Translations under genes and position numbers: made by a program | Shown here: piece by piece, positions 1 through 5,049 of the stretch | Position numbering within the stretch: the stretch's first letter is position 1 | Layout of the letters: every line of letters starts with the position of its first letter | Assembly: GCA_027492445.1 (NCBI GenBank) | Contig: JAPUES010000210.1 | Coordinates: forward strand, 1-7,954 | Direction: 5' to 3' | Length of the DNA stretch: 7,954 bases | DNA from: Sporomusaceae bacterium | Lineage (GTDB): Bacteria; Bacillota; Negativicutes; DSM-13327 | Notes under the pieces: generated by a model | Databases searched by the model: none | Told to the model about the DNA's origin: nothing | What the model saw: the letters and a program-made list of their open reading frames with translations, nothing else

Positions 1-1497
1 ATAAAAGTGACGGTTAACGGCGTCAACATGACGGCAGGAGCGAATACCCTTGCTGGAAATTACCAGCTGCCGACCGAGGTAAGCACCACCGCCGATATCA
101 CCAAACGCCAACTGACCGCGGCAGCGGCAGTGCAAAACAAAGTCTATGACGGTAAAACCAATGCGACTATTGGCAGTGTCACCTTTGGCAATCTTGTTGA
201 TGGGGAAACACTGACAGCAGGTTACAATGGCGGCACATTTAATGACAAACATGTCGGTGATAATAAAGCCGTTACCGTATCCGGACTTACCATGACGGCG
301 GGAGTGAACACCCTTGTAGACAACTATCTGTTGCCAATAAATGTGGCTTCAAATGCTTCCATTACGCCAGCCGACTTGACTATCAAGGCTATAACCAATA
401 CCAAAACCTATGACGGCACGAACACTGCCAATGCTACGCCGACTTACAACAGTAATGTGCAGACTGGCGATACCTTGACGGTGAGTGAAACCTATGACAA
501 TAAAAACGTCGGTACAGATAAAACCCTTACGGTAAGCTATGTTATAGATGACGGCAACGGCGGTAAGAACTACAACGTCACCACCCAAACGGCGACAGGT
601 ACGATTAACAAAGCTAGCCTAACCGTTACTGCTAATGATGATGCCAAAATCTATGATAAAACCGCCTATGCAGGCGGCAAGGGCATCACCTATAACGGTC
701 TGGCGAACGGTGAAACCGGCAGTGTTTTAGAGGGCAGTCTGACGTATAACGGTACCTCCCAAGGCGCCACTGAGGTCGGTACTTATACCATCACGCTGGG
801 AGGCTTGACGTCAACAAACTATACCATCACTTACCAGAACGGAACTCTGACCATCAAACCCGCAACCATTACCGAGCCCGGATACATCGCGGCAGTGCAA
901 AATACGCAGCAAAACGCCGGGGATAATACGTTAAGAAATGGCAAAAACCATACCTATTCGCCAGCGGGAAATGCTGCGTTCCAACAGATGCCTACCGGAC
1001 TGGTAAGCCCCATACAGTACAGTGGTGATAATATCGGAACGCCTCGCGTTATTACTACCACCGCTCAAACGGTAACCATTGCACAAGATAGTCCGGTGCA
1101 GCTTGCTACCAATCCCGTACAAAGAGAGATTGCGGTTTATCAAACGATAAACGCCAGTACGGCTTTGGCAGCTACCTATCATGTGGATAGCAGCCAGGGG
1201 GCGCTCACGTTAGGTGAGAGTGCCGCGTCTTTCGCACCTGTATCGCCAGAGATGTCAGATCCTGTACTCGCTCAAGCAGAAACTTCTTCTTTTCAGCTAA
1301 TAGACAGTCAGGGCAATACAGCGAACTTTACCATTGCTTATCATGGCGGCAGTTTGTCTGTACAGGCCGCCAATGCGGTAGCAACCGATATGCTGAGCCA
1401 AAACCAGCAGCTAATCACAGCCACATCTCTTGTCGCTATCCAAGATAAGCTGAGTATCGATATAAAAGATTTAAGGGCAGTGTATTTAGAAAAATGA
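1..1497 (+). CDS. Large YDG/MBG-repeat exoprotein (TpsA-like adhesin/haemagglutinin), C-terminal part
   Basis: The reading frame is open from base 1 and ends at TGA 1495-1497, so only the last 498 residues of a longer protein are visible and the true start lies upstream. The first ~290 residues are a beta-rich array of repeats with recurring KVYDG/KTYDG/KIYDK motifs, VGT or VGD turns and NY-containing strand ends. This is the pattern of YDG and MBG modules in large bacterial surface proteins. The last ~200 residues (868-1497) are non-repetitive, have no cysteine, and show no LPXTG motif, SLH domain or obvious autotransporter barrel. A tpsB gene lies 188 bp downstream, so this is probably the secreted TpsA partner of a type Vb system, exported through the outer membrane. 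The diagnostic N-terminal TPS and haemagglutination domain would lie outside the window and was not seen. Codon use is richer in G+C than in genes right of 3634. The repeat-protein call is firm; the TpsA role rests on context. Confidence 0.85.
   Translation: MKVTVNGVNMTAGANTLAGNYQLPTEVSTTADITKRQLTAAAAVQNKVYDGKTNATIGSVTFGNLVDGETLTAGYNGGTFNDKHVGDNKAVTVSGLTMTAGVNTLVDNYLLPINVASNASITPADLTIKAITNTKTYDGTNTANATPTYNSNVQTGDTLTVSETYDNKNVGTDKTLTVSYVIDDGNGGKNYNVTTQTATGTINKASLTVTANDDAKIYDKTAYAGGKGITYNGLANGETGSVLEGSLTYNGTSQGATEVGTYTITLGGLTSTNYTITYQNGTLTIKPATITEPGYIAAVQNTQQNAGDNTLRNGKNHTYSPAGNAAFQQMPTGLVSPIQYSGDNIGTPRVITTTAQTVTIAQDSPVQLATNPVQREIAVYQTINASTALAATYHVDSSQGALTLGESAASFAPVSPEMSDPVLAQAETSSFQLIDSQGNTANFTIAYHGGSLSVQAANAVATDMLSQNQQLITATSLVAIQDKLSIDIKDLRAVYLEK
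97..867 (+). repeat. Tandem YDG/MBG modules inside the exoprotein
   Basis: Three successive beta modules of about 80-90 codons are visible: roughly 97-363, 363-606 and 607-867. The end of an earlier one occupies 1-96. Each starts with a short linker (ITKRQLTA, ITPADLTI, INKASLTV), then YDG or YDK, and ends near an NY dipeptide. Homology is visible in DNA: the 26 bases at 27-52 and at 291-316 differ at only three positions, all transitions, and are exactly 264 bases (88 codons) apart. The last module (607-867) reads more like an MBG_2 domain, with EVGTYTITLGGL and NYTITYQNGTLTI. Module boundaries are approximate. Confidence 0.75.
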
Positions 1498-1514
1498 TTC
1501 GTAAACAAGGGGTG
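1497..1514 (+). repeat. Leader repeat copy 1 (contains the SD of the 43-aa gene)
   Basis: The 18 bases here match 15 of 18 bases at 1662-1679, and all three differences are A/G transitions; the shared core is ATTCGTAARCAARGG. Each copy lies in a gap between consecutive genes of this operon and includes the Shine-Dalgarno sequence of the next gene. Here that is AAGGGG at 1507-1512, ten bases before ATG 1523. Confidence 0.6.
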
Positions 1515-1522
1515 CATTTTTG

Positions 1523-1654
1523 ATGAATAAAGAAATCTTTGCGGACGGCATTAGTGCCGTCCATGTTACCGGTAATCTTGTCCGCATTGATCTCATGACA
1601 GTGCAGCCGCACCTGAAAAGCGACAACGACCAACCAGTCGTTGAAATAAATTAA
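1523..1654 (+). CDS. Small 43-aa cytoplasmic protein between tpsA-like and tpsB genes
   Basis: An ATG at 1523 preceded by AAGGGG (1507-1512) opens a 43-codon frame ending in TAA 1652-1654. It starts 25 bases after the exoprotein stop and ends 30 bases before the tpsB start, so it sits in the operon with a normal translation signal. The product begins MNKEIFADGISAVHV and ends DNDQPVVEIN. It has no signal peptide, membrane segment or cysteine, so it would stay in the cytoplasm. The alternation of hydrophobic and polar residues around VHVTGNLVRIDL suggests two short beta strands. From memory it resembles the first half of short (about 70-90 aa) uncharacterised proteins found near large exoprotein genes. 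If so, this copy is short at the C terminus; that resemblance was not checked. The function is unknown. That it is a gene is supported by SD, spacing and gene-to-gene fit rather than by confirmed homology. Confidence 0.6.
   Translation: MNKEIFADGISAVHVTGNLVRIDLMTVQPHLKSDNDQPVVEIN
1543..1562 (+). other. Perfect 8-bp hairpin within the 43-aa gene
   Basis: GGACGGCA at 1543-1550 and TGCCGTCC at 1555-1562 are exact reverse complements around a TTAG loop. This is a GC-rich stem covering codons 7-14 of the small gene. No T-run follows, so it is not an intrinsic terminator. It could act on mRNA stability, processing or translation; that is inference. Confidence 0.6.
1624..1643 (+). other. 7-bp hairpin near the end of the 43-aa gene
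   Basis: CAACGAC at 1624-1630 and GTCGTTG at 1637-1643 are exact reverse complements around a 6-base loop (CAACCA). It lies just before the small gene's stop and about 40 bases before the tpsB start. A 10-bp perfect palindrome, TTACCGGTAA, at 1566-1575 lies between this and the first hairpin. Confidence 0.5.
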
Positions 1655-1661
1655 CATCATA

Positions 1662-1679
1662 ATTCGTAAGCAAAGGATG
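1662..1679 (+). repeat. Leader repeat copy 2 (contains the SD of tpsB)
   Basis: This is the second copy of the 18-base element at 1497-1514, matching it at 15 of 18 positions. It carries AAAGGA at 1672-1677, the ribosome binding site of the transporter gene, seven bases before ATG 1685. Confidence 0.6.
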
Positions 1680-1684
1680 ATACC

Positions 1685-3373
1685 ATGGGTAAAAGTGTCT
1701 CATATAATACTAAAAAACTGTGTCCCCTTGTCACCGCTGTATGCATCCTATTGACAACGCCTGTCAGCGCTGCCCTTTCGGAGCAAAATGACAACAGCAC
1801 AACGCTTGGAGGAATCAAGGAGCATACCTTGCCACCTCAGCAACAAGTCAAACCTCAAATCGAAGTAAAACAAGAAGAAGAGGCAATGCAGGTGCAACCG
1901 AGTCAAACAAAAATTCACGTAGAAAAAATCAGCATCACCGGTCAAAATCTTTACAGTGAAGAGGTCTTACAGCCGCTCATCAATGAGGCCTATGGTAAGG
2001 ATTTGACACTTGGCGAACTGGAAGTCTATGCCCGGCGAATCACCCAGTATTTTCATGAGCAGGGTTATCTTGTCGCCAGAGCCGCCATTCCTGCTCAAAC
2101 GATTAAAAATGGAGTAGTAACTATCAACGTGCTTATCGGACAATACGGTCAATTCCAGGTGCAAAATAACTCCACCCTGCATCAGACGGCTGTCAATCGT
2201 ATGTTAAGCCCTCTTAAAAGCGGCGACTATATCCAAAAAGATACTCTGGAACGGGTACTGTTGCTCTTGTCTGATACGGACGGCATTAACAGCAAAGCTA
2301 CCCTGACGGCAGGCAGCACCCCTGGCACCTCCAACCTGATTGTCACTATCTCCGATACGGCCAAAACAACCGGACAAGCCTATATCGACAATCATGGCAG
2401 CCGTTATACCGGCAAAAACCGTTTTGGCTTCAACTATAACCTCCACAACCTCAGCGGGGAAGGCGACTCAATTTCTCTCGGCGCTATCTTAGGCAAAGAC
2501 ATGGATGATTACAGTCTATCTTATCAACTGCCCGTCGGCGAACAGGGGGCTAAGCTAGGTATCGGCTACTCCCGGTCCCATTATACTCTGGGTGAAGATT
2601 TTACCAATCTTGATGCCAGCGGCGTTGCCAAGACTAGCAGTATCTACGAAAGCTTTGCCTTGACGCGTTCCCGCGATTTTAACCTGACTGGTCGCATCGG
2701 CTTTAATCATAAAGAACTGGAAGACCGTATCGACTATTTTGGCACCAACAGCCGCAAGACTGCCAATGTCTGGAATGTGGGCATAAGCGGCGACAGTCGT
2801 GACAATGTGGGTGGCGGCGGCTACAATGGCTTTGGCCTTACCTTCTCAATGGGCCGACTCGCCATGGATTCGGCAGATGCGGTTACCAATGACAGCAGCG
2901 CTCGCACCGCCGGGCACTATAATAAAACCAACCTTAATCTCTACCGGATACAAAGCGTTAATCATCGTCTTAACCTCCATCTCTCTTTTGCCGGGCAGCT
3001 AGCCAGCAAAAACCTGGACTCTTCGGAAAAAATTTCCCTGGGCGGGCCGAACGGTGTCAGAGCCTATCCTGTCAATGAGGCCTCCGGCGATGAAGGCTAT
3101 GTGACAACAGGCGAACTGCGTTGGAACCTGCCTTCGCCCAATGTACAGTTAACTGCCTTTGTGGATTGCGGACATGTTATGTTCAACAAAAATCCCTGGA
3201 CAAGTGATGACAACAGCCGCACTCTTGCCGGCACCGGCCTGGGTTTGATTTTCAGCCGTCCCGGCGACTATGCCCTGCGTCTTGATTATGCATGGAAACT
3301 AAGTTCCAGTGATGCTGTTTCCGACACCGACCGTTCCGGCCGCTTTTGGCTGCAAGGAGTCAAATATTTTTAA
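1685..3373 (+). CDS. Two-partner secretion outer-membrane transporter TpsB (ShlB/FhaC/HecB family)
   Basis: A 562-residue protein, the usual length for TpsB transporters, which bind the secreted TpsA protein in the periplasm and pass it through an outer-membrane beta-barrel. A signal peptide is clear: KK at 10-11, a hydrophobic stretch to about 27, and a PVSA cleavage site near residue 29. A polar Q/E-rich linker (about 50-75) resembles the region before the first POTRA. POTRA 1 spans about 76-152 (IHVEKISITGQNLYSEEVL through VTINVLIGQYG) and POTRA 2 about 153-225. The barrel runs from about 226 to the end with alternating strands. The conserved L6-loop motif is GGPNGVRAYP at 453-462, its Arg459 matching the VRGY/VRAY motif of the Omp85/TpsB superfamily. 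FVDCGHV at 492-498 matches the FxDxGxV strand, with an unusual Cys495. The protein ends in GVKYF with a terminal Phe, as expected for Bam-dependent assembly. The start is supported by AAAGGA at 1672-1677. It is the third gene of the exoprotein operon. Confidence 0.95.
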   Translation: MGKSVSYNTKKLCPLVTAVCILLTTPVSAALSEQNDNSTTLGGIKEHTLPPQQQVKPQIEVKQEEEAMQVQPSQTKIHVEKISITGQNLYSEEVLQPLINEAYGKDLTLGELEVYARRITQYFHEQGYLVARAAIPAQTIKNGVVTINVLIGQYGQFQVQNNSTLHQTAVNRMLSPLKSGDYIQKDTLERVLLLLSDTDGINSKATLTAGSTPGTSNLIVTISDTAKTTGQAYIDNHGSRYTGKNRFGFNYNLHNLSGEGDSISLGAILGKDMDDYSLSYQLPVGEQGAKLGIGYSRSHYTLGEDFTNLDASGVAKTSSIYESFALTRSRDFNLTGRIGFNHKELEDRIDYFGTNSRKTANVWNVGISGDSRDNVGGGGYNGFGLTFSMGRLAMDSADAVTNDSSARTAGHYNKTNLNLYRIQSVNHRLNLHLSFAGQLASKNLDSSEKISLGGPNGVRAYPVNEASGDEGYVTTGELRWNLPSPNVQLTAFVDCGHVMFNKNPWTSDDNSRTLAGTGLGLIFSRPGDYALRLDYAWKLSSSDAVSDTDRSGRFWLQGVKYF

Positions 3374-3642
3374 TGGGTTGGGCAGCATTCGGAATGGGTC
3401 AAACGAAGGTTCGTTTTTAAATATATAATCAATTATTAAATACTATTTGGCAGAGTGTACATAATAAGTGTGAGAGGATTAAGCAGTCATTTGATACGAA
3501 TAGAATACCGCTCAAGTTTTACTATATTGCATAATATAGATCCCGCTATATTTTACTTGTATCTCAAGTTCAGTCCCACCCTAAAATGAAGATGCGTGAT
3601 TAACCTGAGAATTTAATGAAATAGTAAGGAGAAGTGTATGTG
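3374..3642. other. 269-bp AT-rich intergenic region, no gene recognised
   Basis: Base composition falls sharply after the tpsB stop. I see only weak elements. AAACGAA (3401-3407) faces TTCGTTT (3410-3416), followed by two more Ts; this could be a poor terminator, but the central loop is too small for the full stem. An 18-bp dyad lies at 3522-3539. A loose promoter-like pair, TTGTAT (3557-3562) and TAAAAT (3582-3587) with a 19-base spacer, could serve the hydrolase gene. A short open frame near 3470-3588 has no SD and no recognisable product. This gap separates the GC-richer surface operon from the AT-richer genes. Confidence 0.6.
3522..3539. promoter_or_regulatory. 18-bp dyad upstream of the hydrolase gene (possible operator)
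   Basis: CTATATT at 3522-3528 and AATATAG at 3533-3539 are exact reverse complements around GCAT. No T-run follows, so a protein-binding site is more likely than a terminator. It lies about 100 bases upstream of the hydrolase start. AT-rich dyads arise by chance fairly often, so support is modest. Confidence 0.35.
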
Positions 3643-3648
3643 ATGATG
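3626..3648 (+). promoter_or_regulatory. SD with start-stop element ATGTGATG before the hydrolase start
   Basis: AAGGAG at 3626-3631 is followed six bases later by ATG 3638, which is directly followed by the stop TGA 3641-3643. That stop overlaps the in-frame ATG 3643 of the hydrolase (TGATG), and another in-frame ATG follows at 3646. In-frame GTG codons at 3634 and 3640 are two and eight bases from the SD. The best-spaced ATG is therefore a dead-end two-codon frame, and the hydrolase may start at 3640, 3643 or 3646, possibly by re-initiation. Confidence 0.45.
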
Positions 3649-4755
3649 GTGAAGGAAATCCTGTTAGCATTGTTAATATGCATCGCTTTGTTATCTGTTG
3701 GTATAATTATATATTTGAAACATCCCATGTTTGGAAGAGCGCCTAACGGAATAGCCCTTCAGAAACTCAGCCGATCACCTAATTATGTTGATGGGCAGTT
3801 TCAGAATTTGATTGATACACCTCTGAACTCCGAAGGAGGGATATTTGCCTCACTATGGGGATATTTTTTTACCAAAAAGGAACGATTGGTGCCGACAGAC
3901 CCCATTCCTACCATCAAGACAGATCTCATGGCCTTGGATAAAACGAAAGATATAGTTATTTGGCTTGGCCACTCTTCCTATTTCATGCAGCTTGGAAGCA
4001 AAAAGATCCTAATCGATCCCGTATTGAGTTCCTATGCATCACCAGCGCCTTTCGTGAACAAGTCCTTTTGGGGAACAAATATTTACACCCCGGAGGATAT
4101 TCCAGAAATTGATTATTTGCTTATTTCTCACGATCACTGGGATCATCTCGATTATCCTACGATTACTGCCCTGAAACCTAAAATCAAGAATGTCATCACT
4201 GGTTTAGGAGTTGGAACGTATTTTAAGCAGTGGGGCTTTGATAATACACAGGTACATGAGGCAGACTGGCTTTCTACAGTGGAGTTAGAAAAGGACTTTG
4301 TCATTCACGTATTGCCAGCCCGGCATTTTTCTGGCCGTTTATTAACCAAAAACAAAACTCTGTGGATAGGATTCGCGATAGAAACTCCTGAGCGTCGTAT
4401 ATTCTATAGCGGTGACAGTGGATACGGACCTCATTTCAAGAAAATAGGTGCTATGTTTAATGGTTTTGACCTAGTCATTATGGAGAACGGTCAATATGAC
4501 AACCGTTGGCCCTATATTCATATGATGCCCGAAGAAGTTGTAAAAGCTGCCGAAGATCTAAAAGCCAAGGCACTATTACCAGGGCATTCAGGAAAATTTG
4601 CAATTGCCAACCATCCATGGGATGAGCCACTTAAACGCATCACCGCGGCGAGTCAAGATAGGAACTACAAGCTTCTTACTCCAGTGATTGGAGACCAAAT
4701 AGAAATTGGAAATCGAGAACAGCGTACCGTACACTGGTGGGAAGGAGTCAACTAA
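3643..4755 (+). CDS. Membrane-anchored metallo-beta-lactamase-fold hydrolase (NAPE-PLD/UlaG-like)
   Basis: With ATG 3643 as start the protein has 370 residues; the frame is open from GTG 3634, which is too close to the SD to be preferred. One hydrophobic segment at about residues 4-25 (EILLALLICIALLSVGIIIYL) looks like an uncleaved anchor or signal. The MBL domain follows: WLGHSSYF at 107-114, and the zinc motif HDHWDH at 163-168 (His163, His165, Asp167, His168). Further likely metal ligands are His228 (LPARHFSGR), Asp258 (YSGDSGYG) and His315 (LLPGHSGKF). IHMMPEE at 292-298 corresponds to the conserved H-x-x-PEE segment of N-acylphosphatidylethanolamine-hydrolysing phospholipase D relatives and the RomA-like bacterial group. 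All residues for a di-zinc hydrolase are present. The substrate is unknown: a phospholipid or phosphodiester is plausible from the family, and ascorbate-lactone or other esters are alternatives. It seems to be a single-gene unit, closed by the terminator at 4813-4839. Confidence 0.85.
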   Translation: MMVKEILLALLICIALLSVGIIIYLKHPMFGRAPNGIALQKLSRSPNYVDGQFQNLIDTPLNSEGGIFASLWGYFFTKKERLVPTDPIPTIKTDLMALDKTKDIVIWLGHSSYFMQLGSKKILIDPVLSSYASPAPFVNKSFWGTNIYTPEDIPEIDYLLISHDHWDHLDYPTITALKPKIKNVITGLGVGTYFKQWGFDNTQVHEADWLSTVELEKDFVIHVLPARHFSGRLLTKNKTLWIGFAIETPERRIFYSGDSGYGPHFKKIGAMFNGFDLVIMENGQYDNRWPYIHMMPEEVVKAAEDLKAKALLPGHSGKFAIANHPWDEPLKRITAASQDRNYKLLTPVIGDQIEIGNREQRTVHWWEGVN

Positions 4756-4812
4756 TCTGGCGTTATGGCCCATTATGGCAAGTTATTGTCTAATTGATAC
4801 TGCTCTTATATT

Positions 4813-4839
4813 GCTCAAACTTTGGTTTGAGCGATTTTT
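4813..4839 (+). terminator. Intrinsic terminator of the hydrolase gene
   Basis: GCTCAAAC (4813-4820) pairs perfectly with GTTTGAGC (4825-4832) around a TTTG loop, followed by GATTTTTC. It lies 57 bases after the hydrolase stop and faces the + strand. Confidence 0.8.
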
Positions 4840-4898
4840 CTGTGTAGGGGTATCTTTAAGAATTCTAAAAGTAGTTAATCTATCTATTTTAATAAATA

Positions 4899-4928
4899 TT
4901 GATTATATCAGAATAAAAATGATATAAT
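4899..4928 (+). promoter_or_regulatory. Promoter of the radical SAM gene
   Basis: The -35 box TTGATT (4899-4904) and -10 box TATAAT (4923-4928) are separated by 18 bases in an AT-rich stretch downstream of the hydrolase terminator. Transcription would start near 4935, giving a leader of about 115 bases before ATG 5050. Confidence 0.6.
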
Positions 4929-4940
4929 TTGATTCATCAA
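4899..4940. promoter_or_regulatory. Two TTGAT/ATCA dyads flanking the radical SAM promoter (candidate operators)
   Basis: TTGAT-TAT-ATCA at 4899-4910 overlaps the -35 box, and TTGAT-TC-ATCAA at 4929-4940 covers the predicted transcription start. Their centres are about 30 bases apart, close to three helical turns, so a regulator bound to both would sit on one DNA face and block transcription. The half-site resembles FNR/CRP boxes, but the spacers are 3 and 2 bases rather than 4, so FNR itself is not claimed. Confidence 0.4.
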
Positions 4941-4979
4941 TGACATAGATAGTTTTGTGTTGCAAGTGAACTCAATTAT

Positions 4980-5006
4980 ACCCCCGCAGGGGGTCATTGT
5001 TTTTTT
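4980..5006 (+). terminator. Terminator-like hairpin in the leader of the radical SAM gene (possible attenuator)
   Basis: ACCCCC (4980-4985) pairs with GGGGGT (4989-4994) around GCA. Four bases (CATT) and a G then lead into seven Ts (5000-5006). It lies between the predicted promoter and ATG 5050, about 45 bases into the transcript. The T-run can alternatively pair with seven As at 5011-5017 (loop GTGT). This arrangement suggests premature termination, giving either attenuation of the gene or a short RNA of about 70 bases. No known riboswitch class was recognised. Confidence 0.55.
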
Positions 5007-5049
5007 GTGTAAAAAAATACACTAACGATTCATTAGAGGAGGACGCGCT

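Noticed and set aside
1..870. CRISPR-like or IS-derived repeats
   Set aside because: The repeats are coding, in frame, with an 88-codon spacing and protein-level conservation of YDG/MBG modules.
349..1182. Minus-strand open frames opposite the exoprotein gene (349-588, 931-1182)
   Set aside because: They are antisense to a clearly coding repeat array, have no SD and no recognisable product.
1436..1660. Minus-strand open frame covering the small gene
   Set aside because: It has no SD and unlikely composition, and the + strand gene fits the operon far better; the inverted repeats make both strands look similar.
1748..3002. Minus- and plus-strand short frames inside tpsB
   Set aside because: They are shadows of a full-length TpsB reading frame.
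3401..3418. AAACGAA-GG-TTCGTTT as terminator of the tps operon
   Set aside because: The stem is AT-rich, its centre cannot form a proper loop without losing pairs, and the T-run is short; it is only mentioned under the intergenic region.
3470..3588. Roughly 40-codon open frame in the gap after tpsB
   Set aside because: It has a GTG start without SD and no similarity I recognise; most likely chance.
4706..4927. Plus-strand 73-codon frame overlapping the hydrolase end
   Set aside because: It lies in another frame of the hydrolase end, then runs through the terminator and promoter; no SD.
4899..4940. FNR/CRP box upstream of the radical SAM gene
   Set aside because: FNR needs TTGAT-N4-ATCAA; the spacers here are 3 and 2 bases, so only an unspecified dyad is claimed.
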